Assembly (NCBI GenBank): GCA_021292165.1
Contig: CM037877.1
Coordinates: 161,979,580-162,043,579 of the forward strand
Direction of reading: 5' to 3'
From: Shinisaurus crocodilurus
Lineage: Eukaryota; Chordata; Lepidosauria; Squamata; Shinisauridae
DNA length: 64,000 nt
Shown here: positions 24,871-35,780 of the stretch, piece after piece
How positions within the stretch are numbered: the first letter of the stretch is position 1
Layout: each line of letters starts with the position of its first letter
Notes under the pieces: generated by a model
The model's database searches: none
What the model saw: the letters and a program-made list of their open reading frames with translations, nothing else
Told to the model about the DNA's origin: nothing
Translations under genes and position numbers: made by a program

Positions 24871-25198
24871 AACTTTGCCGCCGCCTCACATATGGCCTGA
24901 TCCTGTTGGTGGGGGCGGCCCGATTTCGCTCTTCTGAGCGGCGCGGAGTGTTCTCCGCGCCGCTCTAGCTGCCGCCACCGCTGCCACTGGAGTCGATGCC
25001 GGAGCCGCTGAAGCTGCCGCCGCCGCGTCACATCCAGCTGCTTCGGCGCGCTGGACCCCCGCGCTATGATTTTGGACCCCCGCGCCAAAAACATAGCGCG
25101 GGGTCCAGCGCACCGAGGGACCAGCGCGGCCGGCTCGCCGCGGAGAGCACAAGCAGGCGAGGAGGCAGGTAGGCCTGCGTGAAAGCAGTAATAGTTAT

Positions 25199-25562
25199 CA
25201 GAAAACAAGGGGGAAAAGATTCATGTACAAATTATTGGAAAACTAATAGCAATAGAACAAAATAATATCTCCATAAATTTATTTATTTATTAACTGCTTT
25301 TTTAACCCTGCATTTCTTAAAAACAATCTAAAACAGGTTATAAAGAAGAATAAAACTCAAATTACAATATCGCCCCTCCCATCCCCGCAGCGATATTGTA
25401 ATTTGTGTTTTATTCTTCTTTATAACCTGTTTTGGATTGTTTTTAAGAAATGCAGGGTTAAAAAAGCAGTTAATAAATAAATAAATGTATGGAGATATTA
25501 TTTTGTTCTCTTGTCATTAGTTTTCCAATAATCTGCACATGAATCTTTTTTTCCTTGTTTTC
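25199..25562. repeat. Long inverted repeat with arms of about 175 bp
   Basis: The left arm (about 25199-25380) pairs almost perfectly with the right arm (about 25388-25562), for example ACAGGTTATAAAGAAGAATA with its inverse, around the short loop CGCCCCTCCCATCCCCGCAG. It would form a cruciform or a stable RNA hairpin and is part of the composite MITE. Confidence 0.85.
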
Positions 25563-27266
25563 TTCCTCTAAAAACTAAGTGCGTCTTATGGAGCGAAAAA
25601 TACGGCCCCTCGACAAGATGTAAAATCATGACGATGAAAATAGCAAATAATGTTGGGGCGATAACACATCCCTGTTTAACACCTGATCCCACTTTAAATG
25701 GAGCACCATGAGAGCCGTTGTTGTCCAAAACTGTTGCTGTCATGTTATCATGCAGAAGTCGCAAGATATTCACAAATTTATTGGGGCATCCAATTTTCAT
25801 AAGGATAGTCCACAGAGCTGTTCGGTCTACAGTATCAAAGGCCTTAGCCAGATCAATAAATGCCATATAAAGGGGTTGATTTTGCTCCTGGCATTTTTCT
25901 TGGAGCTGACGTGCAGTAAAAATCATGTCTACTGTCCCTCTAGAGGGGCGGAAACCATATTGAGTTTCAGGGAAGATCTCTTCTGAAATAGATAGAAGAC
26001 GGTTTGCGAGAATCCTAGCAAATATTTTACCTGCGGTAGCTAAGAGAAATGCCCCGATAGTTTCCACAGTCTGTTCTATCACCCTTCTTAAAGAGGGTGA
26101 TCATTATGGCATCCCTGAAATCTTCTGGGATCTCTTCTCTTATCCAGATTTTTTCGATGAGTTTATGAAGATGTTGTACAAGTTCGGGGGGGCCTTCTTT
26201 AAAGATTTCAGCAAGAATCCCATCTGGTCCACTAGCTTTGTTGTTCTTCATTTGATTAATGGCTTTTTTTACTTCATCCAAAGTGGGGAGTATTGCAAGT
26301 TCCTCTCTAATTTGTTTTTGCGGGATTTGCTAAAAAATCTCATTATCCACCTTAGATTTACGATTTAAAAGGTCATAATAATGCTCTTTCCAACGCAGTG
26401 CAATAGACTCTTTGTCTTTTAAGAGTTTGGTGCCATTTTTTGATTGTAAAGGGTTTGTACCATAGGTTTTTGGTCTATAAATGGCCCTTGTGGCCTTAAA
26501 AAAGCCCCGTGCATCATGAGATTCTGCAAGTTGTTGAATTTCTTCAGATGCAAGCTATGTGTAAATATATACTGAAGTATGATTTGTGTGTTCCAGAGTT
26601 CTCATATACATCTGGATGAAAATGCTTTATGATGACCTCCTTTATCTTCAGTCCCTTTAACAATGGGGATCTGTGATTGGATCTCCTGCCGGTTTAATTT
26701 TAACTTAGCAGCTTAGGGTGGCAAACTGCATCAATGCAGTAATGTAATGTTTGAGTTTTAATATGCTGCCATTTTACTGCATTTTTAACCTGGATTATTT
26801 AGGATTGTTTAAAACCTCTAAATTTTTCTCTGCTGTCTTTTTCCTTTTGCTTATGCTTGGGGGTGACAGTCAGCACCAGGTAAGAGCACGTTGTGAGAAA
26901 GTTCAAGTGGTATAAATTTCACTTTCTAAGCATGGCTGTTGTTCTAAAATATATAATCCACAGCCGAGTAAATCATGAAGTGTGGCTATACTTGGCACTT
27001 TGGGTCACTTCTTAATTCTGCAAATTTTCAGAGGTGGCTAGAGTCCAGTGGAGACAATAATAATTTCTGCCAGCTCCATTAACCTATGGCGTATTTGGAG
27101 CAGCAGCAAATATGTTGCTGTGGTGTTTGTCCTTCTGATATTTAAACTTAGTGGATCCTAATGCTCCTGATTCTTTCAGTTCCTTAATCCCACACATTCT
27201 GGACCCAGCCCTAGATTCCAATGTCAATTTTGTTTCCATTACAGCTGTGACCTAACTACCCACCTA

Positions 27267-27366
27267 CCGTATTTTTCGGACCATAAGACGCACTTTTTCC
27301 TCCCAAAAAAGGAGGGGGAAATGTCTGTGCGTCCTATGGAGTGAATACAGTAAAAAAAAAAAAAAA

Positions 27367-27408
<42 letters not shown>

Positions 27409-27559
27409 CCTCTGCTGGTCCGGAAGAGCGGAGGACTCCTGGGTGGGGCGGGGGAAGCCCCCGCCTCTCAGCTGATTTTTTTTTTTTTTTAAATTTTTTT
27501 TGAACCATACAGTAAGTGCGTCTTATGGTCCGGTGCGTCTTATGGAGCGAAAAATACGG
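27267..27559. mobile_element. TA-flanked MITE, CCGTATTTTTCGG ends, with an A/T palindrome
   Basis: The ends CCGTATTTTTCGGACCATAA and the inverse TTATGGTCCGG plus GCGAAAAATACGG are flanked by TA on both sides. The interior has a run of about 20 As followed directly by about 35 Ts (27351-27403) and shares AAAGGAGGGGGAAATGTCTG with the 24401 element. The poly-lysine and poly-phenylalanine ORF is an artefact of this tract. Confidence 0.8.
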
Positions 27560-28189
27560 TATGTGCTTGGAGAATTTAGGTTTATGCTAGTAATGCAACA
27601 AGAGGGTTTTTTTCCCCACAGCAGCAACCTTCTGAAAGAACAAGAATGTTCTCCCCTGGTCAGTCTACAGCCCATAATCCTTCTGTTCCCTCAAAACAGA
27701 AACAAATAGCATGACTTACTTCACTTTTGGTTTTGACCGAGAACCTCCTCCCCCAATGGGAGCAAAGCACTGGAACATCCTTCTTTAGCTGTGGGCTGGG
27801 AAACTGCATCCACATTCTGTGTGATGTTTAAACAAGTAAAGGAGTGTGGAGCTGGGGGTAAGAGCCAGGGATTGTTGGCCCTCTATCTGGAAGATGACCA
27901 TTCTCTTCCCCATCCCTGCTTTGGAAGTAGGATGCTTTCCTTTGCTCTTTTCTCCCTTAAGGTAAACTCCTACCCTGCTTCATTAACCTGGAGGGAATGG
28001 CTTCCCTGTCAGCCTGTTAAACCTCAACTAAGATTTTGAAAATCTGAAGTCAATGGAACCTCTTAATCTTAATGCATATTTAACATTCAGACAACTCAAG
28101 AGCCTGTCACTGCCATGCTATATCATTGCATGTTTTATTCTAATTTCCAAGCCCTAGTACAGTAACTGAAAATAAGGAGGATGTTGATG

Positions 28190-28344
28190 ATTTCATAGAA
28201 TCATAGAGTAGAGTTGGAAGGGGCCTATAAGGCCATCGAGTCCCAACCCCCTGCTCAATGCAGGACCAGATGTGGGCAGCCCAGGCAGTCACCCATCCAA
28301 GCGTTGACCCAGCTCATACCTGCTTAGCTTCAGCATGTGGCCTG
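28190..28344 (-). mobile_element. 5S rRNA-headed SINE with a CR1-like tail
   Basis: The plus strand begins TCATAGAATCATAGAG...GTTGGAAGGGGCCTATAAGG (the inverse of a CR1-type 3' end) and ends with a diverged inverse of the 5S rRNA segment (CACCCATCCAAGCGTTGACC ... TGCTTAGCTT). The same order of parts occurs at 30469-30644 and 45484-45648. Confidence 0.68.
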
Positions 28345-28522
28345 CATTATGTGGTCTCGACGCCACCTGCAGTTCTGGAGCTGTTCCCTTCAGCTCCAGA
28401 ACTGCACAGTGCCTTGAATGCAGAGTAATCAGCACTTGCTGTAGATAAATACTGTAGCAGATTAACAGCCACCCTTGGCTTTAGGAAGAATACTGTTAAA
28501 TAAAAGTGGAAAGCTTTCTTAG

Positions 28523-28612
28523 AGTGCAATCCTATCAATGTCTACTCAGAAGTAAGGCCCATTGAATTCAATGAGGCTTACTTCCAGGTAAGTGGGTATA
28601 GGATTGTAGCCT
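28523..28612. mobile_element. Short palindromic MITE (second foldback family)
   Basis: The left GTGCAATCCTATCAATG and right TATAGGATTGTAGCC are inverted. The centre GCCCATTGAATTCAATGAGGC and flanking TACTCAGAAGTAAG / CTTACTTCCAGGTAAG complete a palindrome of about 90 bp. Related copies are at 35781-35863, 39338-39432 and, partly, 62668-62735. Confidence 0.65.
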
Positions 28613-29975
28613 TGATGAATCATCTTTACTTCATTAAACAGCTTTAAATATTACAAGGCATTCAGGTAGTGTGTCATCATTTAAAGAAGATTTAAATGTT
28701 GATATGTCCATTTTAAAACTTGAAAACATTCAAAATAAACTCTTGGAACTGGTTTCCCAGGTAGTTAGTTAATGCTTCAACTGAGGAATTTCAAATGGAA
28801 ACCCACAGTCACTTGTTTTGACATATTATGGCATTTGAATTGGAAAAGCTACAGTTCTAATTATATTTACACAAGATCAAGTTTAGAGAGGACACTTGGG
28901 TTTGTCAGAAATTATGCCTAGTTAGAATGTTGTACAAAGTATGTTACTTAAGAAGGGGGGGGGAGGAGGGGGAGGGGGAGGAGGAGGTTGCTCATGCAAA
29001 AGGGCCATGGTAATTTAGACTGTATGAGTGGTCTTAACATCTTAAGCATATTTTCAGTGGCCACTTGGTGTTTATAGCTTAACATCCTATTTAAGGCACT
29101 CTGCGTGTAGAACTGAGCACGTGACCCTTTGGTTTGGGATCTAAGTGATCATTGTGTTTGCACAATTCTTTAAGAAATGTATAAAACAACATGCAATAAA
29201 GTGCTTGTTGGAGGCAAGCTAGCAAAATGGCCTTAGAGAGCTCTTCCCTTCCATCACCCGGAAATTTGTATAGAGTATTTGCTCTAATACTCCATACAAA
29301 ATACCATCAAGGTGTTAACTGTCTTTTTATATTTTCACTAATCAACAGTTATGCTGTATATTCCAAGACTTGACCTCCAATAGCATCTTTCAAGATTAGA
29401 GTTTTAATTTCATACCACAGAAAGGACTAAGTACTGTACTAATTTTTGTTCTGTCTGAACAATATTGACAAAGTGCTACAATATTTTAATATCAGTTTTA
29501 AGTGAAATTTGCTGTGTTTAAGATTCTGCCGAACTTAAGATGTACCAAATTAAATGTTTAGTCAGAGGTGTAGCGAAGGAGACATTTGGGTGAGAGTGTG
29601 GCTTCCATAGTGAAAACTTGCTGTACGTTTATTCTGTTTTCTTGTATGTGATTCAATGGCACTATAAGGTGAAAGTGTTTCTAACAGAACTCCATCCATC
29701 TTCTCAAATCACTGATTCCCACACCCAGCCTTCATGTTATCTAAGGCTGCATAGGCAGCACGTATGCTTGACTGAACTTTTAATTATTCAAAGACAAGAT
29801 TGCAATACATTTCAGTGGAGTGGTTAGAAAGAACCATTTTGGTAGAAAACATTACAATTTCAAAAAGCCCAGTTCCAAAATCCTTATTAAGGATGCCCAG
29901 AATATGTGAAGTATTTTGTTCATAAGCTAGTACTACCCAAAAGTAACCAAGGCTTAGTTTGCCTATATATATAAT

Positions 29976-30460
29976 ACTAGCTGTTGCCCGCGGCTTCGCT
30001 CGCGTGGATTTTAGGATTTGGGATGCCCCACACACAACAGTCAGTCAGTCATTTAAAAAGTTTCCCTCCCTTTTCACCCCCTCAGAGAACATTCTAAATG
30101 GCCTTCTAAATTTGCATACCCACTCCTATTGGCCCCTGCAGGAATTCATATGAACATTCTAAGTGCCGTATGGGCTATTTGCATAACTGCTCCTATTGGC
30201 TCCTGCAGCAATTCTGAGGTGAGGCCAATTTGCATAACTGCTCCCCTGTTGTTTTGTCCATATAAGGTATGAGAGTGGGGCGATTCCCCCCCCCCCTTTT
30301 CACCCCCTTAGGGACAGAATTTCCAAAAATCCTTCCTTAGTGGGTGTCTACGTCATAAAAACAATATTCCCTCAAAATTTCACATTCGGTTTGAACTGGG
30401 CGTTGATGAGTCAGTCAATCAGTCAGTCGGTCAGGACACTTGTCTTTTATATATATAGAT
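29976..30460 (+). mobile_element. Dispersed repeat starting CTAGCTGTTGCCCGCGGCTT
   Basis: It begins CTAGCTGTTGCCCGCGGCTTCGCTCGCGTGG (written here in two overlapping parts: CTAGCTGTTGCCCGCGGC, GGCTTCGCTCGCGTGG). It contains two related blocks around TTTGCATAACTGCTCC and ends GTTTGAACTGGGCGTTGATG, several TCAGTCAG units, and TTTTATATATATAGAT. The conserved head and tail suggest a complete element. I recall a very similar CCCGCGGCTTCGTCCGCG head from insect repeats, but cannot name the class. Confidence 0.5.
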
Positions 30461-30468
30461 GTACATTT

Positions 30469-30644
30469 GTTTCATAGATTTCATAGATCATAGAGTTGGA
30501 AGGAGCCTACAAGGCTATCGAGTCCAACCCCCTGCTCACTGCAGGAAACTAGAGGAGGGGTCTCCCATCCAAGTAATAACCAGGCCTGACCCTGCTTAGC
30601 TTTCCACGCTCAGACAAGCTGAGCCAGCATAAGCCACAGGCCTG
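30469..30644 (-). mobile_element. 5S rRNA-headed SINE with a CR1-like tail
   Basis: The inverse of 30600-30550 contains AAGCTAAGCAGGGTCAGGCC, TGGTTATTACTTGGATGGGA and GAC, which is the internal promoter region of 5S rRNA nearly letter for letter. The other end (30469-30540) is the inverse CR1-like tail with ATCATAGAGTTGGAAGGAGC. It lies just upstream of the last EVI5 exon, in antisense. Confidence 0.8.
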
Positions 30645-30841
30645 TAGATTCCTCTAAAACTGGTTTGAGCGTGAGTGATGACTGAGTTCACTCAAACACT
30701 ACTCCTGATCCTGTAATTGTACCCTTTGTTTAAGACAAATGATAAGTTGAATATGGAAGTACTTCCATATTCTCATTTCTAGAGCACAAACAATAGACCT
30801 GTTGCCTAATTCTTGTATATTTCTGTTTTTTCTTTTAACAG

Positions 30842-31141
30842 ATCAGATGCCTAAAAGGCAAGAGAGCCTTTTCAGGCTCACACACTTTTGATGGAATTCA
30901 TATTGTGAACCATTTGATAGGAGATGATGAGTCATTGCATTCGTCGGATGAAGACTTTATATCAAATCACGTTCAGGAGGCTAAGGTTCGTTTTCACTTG
31001 CACAGGACTGGTCAGATGGACTTGAATCCAACTGTGGTGGACAGTAGTGACAGTGATACTGAGAACACTGAAGCATCAGGCACAATCCTTCAGAAAGAAA
31101 AGAACCAAAAAAGAGTTGAGTCTTACTCTACAACTGTGTGA
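30842..31141 (+). CDS. EVI5: EVI5 last coding exon: acidic tail with PDZ-ligand-like end
   Basis: 99 codons plus TGA at 31139-31141. The acceptor is CTTTTAACAG. The peptide contains FDGIHIVNHLIGDDESLHSS then DEDFI, the best-known fixed block of the EVI5 tail, followed by a less conserved stretch (HVQEAKVRFHLHRTGQMDLN), an acidic serine cluster (DSSDSDTENTE) and the end ESYSTTV. The last four residues, S-T-T-V, match a class I PDZ ligand (S/T-x-V). SDED and DSSDSDTE resemble casein-kinase-2 sites. The tail identifies EVI5 rather than EVI5L. Relative to my memory of mammalian EVI5, the middle of the tail is the divergent part. Confidence 0.97.
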   Translation: MRCLKGKRAFSGSHTFDGIHIVNHLIGDDESLHSSDEDFISNHVQEAKVRFHLHRTGQMDLNPTVVDSSDSDTENTEASGTILQKEKNQKRVESYSTTV

Positions 31142-32115
31142 TCACTGTGAATGGTATTGGCCTTCATTCTCTAGGAGCTTATTCCATGTTCAAGTAATTC
31201 AACATTAAGCTCTTGGACTGATTGGCTCTTGCATCTTACCTGACGCATGATGTGTATGCATCTTATCTGCCTCTGCACTTGCCAAATCTTTATCCCCAAC
31301 TTGTTGCCACAGAGTAGACTGGGAAGGGGCTGGACAGATGATAAACTCTAACAGTATTAATGACTATTTCCTGTATGCTTCTCATGCTAGAAAATGCGCA
31401 CTCATGATTTCTTCCTACTCAAGAACCATAATTGCAGTCTGTAAACATGGGGAATCCGTACTTTTCAGAAGAAACTGTTCTTGTGCAATATTTTAATGCT
31501 CTGTGAACAAACGTGTTCTTTTTACATAAAACAGTTTGTGATCAAGATGGGTGTATCAGATATGGCATATATCTGATTATCTTGAATGTCTTATTTTTAA
31601 TTAAAATAACTTCTATTATTGGAGACCACCAAAGTTTCCAGTCTAAAGCCTTTACTTGTGCTATTTTATACATTAATTCACAGCCACACTTTGTTCTAAA
31701 GGATTTTTTAAAAAACCACTTTTGTCAACTTTTATGTGCATCTGCTTTTGATGTGTTGCTAATGAACCTGATCAAAGTATCTTAACTACAAATGTCTATT
31801 TTGTATATATATATATATATATCTTCCCTGCATAAAATGTATATTGAATTTTGTATGGAAAGTGTAAATGTTGCAATATGACTGGTCTGAGCATTTTAAA
31901 AGGAAAATGAAATTCTGTGTAAGCAAGTAAAATTGGGAAATGTTAAAGGAGGGGAAATGGCAAAAACACTAATTCTAGGTTTAAGACCTCCAACTTACCA
32001 AATGATGCACAGGTTCATGTCCTACTGAAATGTGTTCCAAATGACACTATTGACTGAAATTTTAACTTTGTGTGTGTATATAACTATATAATAAATTTTT
32101 TCATGATTTAACAGA
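31142..32115 (+). other. EVI5: EVI5 3'UTR with poly(A) signal
   Basis: AT-rich non-coding sequence directly after the stop, with a (TA)n run at about 31803-31822. A canonical AATAAA at 32090-32095 puts cleavage at roughly 32105-32120. Shorter forms could use weaker signals (for example near 31600 or 31833), so the UTR length is inferred. Confidence 0.65.
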
Positions 32116-32119
32116 TGCT

Positions 32120-33213
32120 AAACAGTTAAGTGTTTAACTGTTCCTGAAAATACAGTCATACATTACTTTAAACTACTCTGGGAATAGCTATTGAAGGGTG
32201 GTATAGAAAGGTCCATAATCCTAATTAAAAAACAACAATTAGTGAGATGCCCACCAAATGGTGGGAGTGTGTGCTGAAATCTGGCAATAATTGGGGGGTA
32301 GAAGAGTGCAAGACCCAACGTGACTCCCCAGCTGGCTTTGCTGTTCATTCATTTTCCTTGGCCTTGCTTCCTGTCTCTTGCTATACCCGCAGCCTGTAGT
32401 CTGTTCACTGTAGTCACCCATCTCTGTGGCCAAGTTAGCAAGATGGTCCATCAAATCTTCTATTCAAACGTGACTTTGAGATGGATTGTGCAGTTATTCC
32501 ATCTCTTCCTCCTGAATGGATTTTCTGTGGGAAGAAAAGAATGCTGAAGAAGCAGTGGGAAAACATAGGACGGATACAAATGGAGGATGACGTCTGGACC
32601 CCATGTAAAATTCAGTGAATACAGCAGGGCGATTACACAATAAAAGCCTCCTCTGGAAGCATTTGGAAAATCCTTCCACAATGAGGAGAGATTAATTTGT
32701 CCCATAGCAGTCTTTGCTTCTTTCCTTAATGTAAGATGTATTAGTAGGTAAATATGATATGAAAATAATTATGCTTAAATGTTTTAAGTGCTGTACAAAA
32801 ATTAGGCCCTGGGCCCAAGCAGAGGGGGAGTGTCTGGTAGAAGGGCACTCCAATTATAGGAAAATTGGACACAGAATAGAAGGTAATCTTAGGCTGAACA
32901 AAGGAGATTGGAGTAGAGGAAAATGTCCAAGGGAGGAATAAGAGATAAATGCAGAGAAGCAAAATGATGAGGGCATCTGGACGTTAGGTACAAGAAACTT
33001 AAAAGTGAAGACAAGAAATGAGAAGTCCATAACTGTAGTACAAAGGAGTTTATATGATTGAAACAGCACACAGGAAAATATCAGACAAGCAGCAGCTTTT
33101 AGGACACAAGTTTTTTGGCAGAAGCAGGAAGACTAACAAGACGATTGTTATAATGTAGGAAATAGTAGAATTAACCAAAGTGTTGGTAGTATCTATAGAA
33201 AGCAAATTCTAGA
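32120..33213. other. Intergenic, no gene seen
   Basis: Ordinary AT-rich DNA after EVI5. Overlapping small ORFs on both strands at 32.2-33.1 kb show no recognisable domain. Confidence 0.45.
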
Positions 33214-33215
33214 TA

Positions 33216-34817
33216 CAGTGCCTTTCAGAAGTATTCACCCCCCTATTGTGTTGCAACCTGGAATTGAAATGGATTTAATTGGCATTGTTACCACCTGATG
33301 TATACAATATACTCAACACTGATGGTGTAAAAATAAATATTTTTTATTGTGGCACAAAAGTAAACAAAACCAAACTGGCACTTACTCGTTGCATAAGTAT
33401 TCACCCCCCTGAGTCAATACTTGGTAGAAGCACCTTGAGCAGCAATTGAAGCTGTGAGTCTTCTTGGGTAAGTATCAGCTTTGCACATCTGGATCCTGCT
33501 ATGTTTGCCCATTCTTCCTGGCAAAATTGCTCCAGCTCTGTCAGGTTGGATGGGGACCATTAGTGAACAGCAACATTCAAGTCTTGCAACAGATTCTCAA
33601 TCAGATTGAGGTGTGGGCTTTGACTGGGCCATTCTAAGACTTTCAGGTTCTTGTTTTTAAACCACACAAGTGTTACTTTGGCTGTGTGTTTAGGGTCACT
33701 CCTGCTGAAAGGTGAACCTCCGCCCCAGTCCCAGGTCCCTTGCAGACTGAAACAGGTCTTTCTCTAGAATTGTTCTGTATTTGGCTTCATCCATGTTGCC
33801 CTCAGTCCTGACCAGTTTCCCAGTACCTGCTGAGGAAAAGCATCTCCACAACATGATGCTGCCGCCACCACCACGCTTCACTGTGAGAATGGTGTTCTCA
33901 GGGCAATGAGCACTGTTGGCGCTGCGCCACACAGCATTTTGTGACAAGGCCAAAAAGTTCCATTTTGGTCTCATCAGACCAGAGAACCTTTTTCCGCATG
34001 TTTGCTGTGTCTCCCATATGCCTTTTTGCAAACTCCAAATGGGCTTTGTTTCAGCAATGGCTTTCTTTTTGTCACTTTTTTTAAAAAAAAAGCCCAACTT
34101 TGTGGCGCATCTGAGTGATAGTTGTCCCATGGACAGTTTCTCCCATCTCAGCTGTGGATCTCTCCAACTCCTTCAGAGTTACCATTGGCCTCTTGGTTGC
34201 TTCTCTGACTAATGCCCTCCTTACCCAGTCACTGAGTTTTGGTGGACAGCCTTCTCTAGGCAGAATCACGGTTAAGCCATATTCTTTCCATTTTGAAATA
34301 ATGGATTTAACGGTGCTCGGGGGGGATGTTCATAGTTTGGGATATTTTTTTATAACCCAACCCTGATTGGTGCTTCTGCACAACTTTATCCCAGAGTTGT
34401 TTTGATAGCTCCTTGGTCATGATGCTGTTTGTGTAGATATGCTCTCCGACAAACTCTGGGGCCTTCCAGAAATAGGTGCATTTAATCTGAGAACATGTGA
34501 CACTGGAGTTGCACACAGGTGGACTCCATTCAACTACTTACTGTACAGTATGTGACTTCTAGAGGCAGTGGGTTGCACCAGAGCTTATTTAGGCATGTCA
34601 CAGCAAAAGGGGTTAATACTTATGCAAGCAGCAAGTGCCAGTTTGGTTTTGTTTACTTAACTTTTGTGCCATAATAAATATTTTGCACTTTCACAGTGCT
34701 GAGTATCTTGCGTACATCAAGTGGTGGTAATACCAATTAAATCCATTTCAATACCATGTTGTAACACAACAAAATGTGGAAAAGTCAAAGGGGGGTGAAT
34801 ACTTCTGCAAGGCACTG
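33216..34817 (-). mobile_element. Tc1/mariner DNA transposon, complete but dead
   Basis: The inverted ends CAGTGCCTTTCAGAAGTATT and the inverse of AATACTTCTGCAAGGCACTG are flanked by TA at 33214-33215 and 34818-34819. The minus strand holds three separated pieces of a Tc1 transposase: a helix-turn-helix start (ELSKQLWDKVVQKHQSGLGY, about 34.4 kb), a middle piece (GCPPKLSDWVRRALVREATK, about 34.2 kb) and a DDE-domain piece (TVKRGGGGSIMLWRCFSSAG, about 33.8 kb). Frameshifts and stops separate them, so no transposase can be made. Confidence 0.9.
33700..34470 (-). pseudogene. Tc1 transposase remnant
   Basis: The reading frame changes at least twice between the DNA-binding half and the catalytic half. 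The GGGG-SIMLW-CFS block that contains the second catalytic aspartate region's neighbourhood is still legible. Length and order fit the usual transposase of about 340 residues within a 1.6 kb element. Confidence 0.85.
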
Positions 34818-34819
34818 TA

Positions 34820-35780
34820 CATAAATCAGTTGAAAATAAGATTTGACAAGTGCTTGCATATAAGAGGAAAAATTAACCAGACAAAGGTTCTAAAGTTGAA
34901 AAGAATAAACTGAATTATCAAAAACAAGAGTGTGGTGTTCAAAAAGGCATAGAAGCAGAAGCTTAGTTTTAGCAGAATAAGTATGACAAAATAGATATTC
35001 ATCCAATGACTGAGACCTCAGAGTAACACAAACTGGAAGGGGAAAGGTTAGGTAAAGAACAAATGAACAAATAAGAATATAATACTTAGCACTAAGGAAT
35101 TACAGAACAGGGAAAAGATGGGGCTGGGGGAATGAACTGCTGAAAGAAACAAAGGAATGATAAGAACTGTATAATTGAAACCATAATCAAAGTACCTGAA
35201 AAATGAAGAGATCGAAGAACTGAGGGGTTGATTTTATTAAAGGCTAAAGATCTAAAAAAAAAAAAAAAAAAAATAGTATAAAACAAAAACCCTTCAATTT
35301 AGCTGCAAGTAGTTTATTAATTTATTAATTAATTGGAAATATTAGTGCAGTTCCAGTTATGTAAAAACAGATTGGAAAGGATAAAAGAGAATTAATAGAG
35401 AAGGTAAGGCACTGGAAGAGAACAATATGTTCAAGAACTTTAGAAAGAAAAGGAAGATAGGATAATAAGAATAAAGGATCAAAGGGCTTTTTTTAAAAAA
35501 ACAAAAAAACAGGTAACAAAGTTGAAGGAAAAGAACCAGAAGACAGAGGACAACTAAATCTGGAACAAGGAAGGAAGAATTGATGGGGCACTTAAATCTT
35601 AAAAAAAAAAAGAGTAAACTAAATGAATAAGATAGTGAGTAGTGAATGAAGAGATTAATCTATTGATGTAATCAGAGAGAGAAAGCTACAGGAGCATCTG
35701 ATAATCAGCAGCAGCAGCAAAGGAAAGCCATGTAGAAGGAGAGAAGAAATTTATTTTACCTAAGAAGTAATCACCTATGG
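34820..35780. other. A-rich intergenic DNA
   Basis: Purine-rich, with A runs at 35254-35272, 35494-35512 and 35600-35612. No gene or named repeat. Confidence 0.4.

Larger units (their letters stand above)
24401..25605. mobile_element. 1.2 kb composite MITE inside the LINE
   Basis: The ends CCGTATTTTTCGC and GCGAAAAATACGG are inverted; TA precedes the left end, while the right flank has lost the expected TA. The interior holds, in order: a copy of the AAAGGAGGGGGAAATGTCTG segment shared with 27267-27559; three to four tandem units of about 92 bp (24535-24870); a GC-rich part with two hairpins (24937-24965, 25044-25111); and a long inverted repeat (25199-25562). The alanine/proline/arginine-rich ORFs here are by-products of GC-rich repeats, not genes. 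Removing it restores continuity of the LINE. Confidence 0.75.
23250..26560 (-). pseudogene. Broken non-LTR retrotransposon (LINE), split by a MITE
   Basis: Minus-strand blocks in order of translation are as follows. About 26.56-26.03 kb: an N-terminal RT region with NNKASGPDGI, FKKGDRTDCGNYRGIS. 26.08-25.61 kb: fingers/palm with QYGFRPSRGTVDM, FIDLAKAFDTV and GVKQGCVIAPTLF. Then comes a MITE insertion (24401-25605). 24.39-23.98 kb: the catalytic YADD box (QYADDNVVFAHSEDD) and thumb. 23.78-23.36 kb: a C-terminal domain with LQWTGHVVRMPDCRLPKQLL and a Cys/His end (CPHYGKLC...HLRTH). The 3' end has ACTCGGTCACGAGTGATCG and a GATGATG tail. Frameshifts separate the blocks, so it is dead. The clade is uncertain; it is neither L2 nor CR1 type. 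Confidence 0.82.

Noticed and set aside
24463..25208. Long overlapping Gly/Arg/Pro-rich ORFs up to 272 codons
   Set aside because: They lie in the tandem GC-rich part of a MITE and, at one end, run into the LINE reading frame; no domain is continuous through them.
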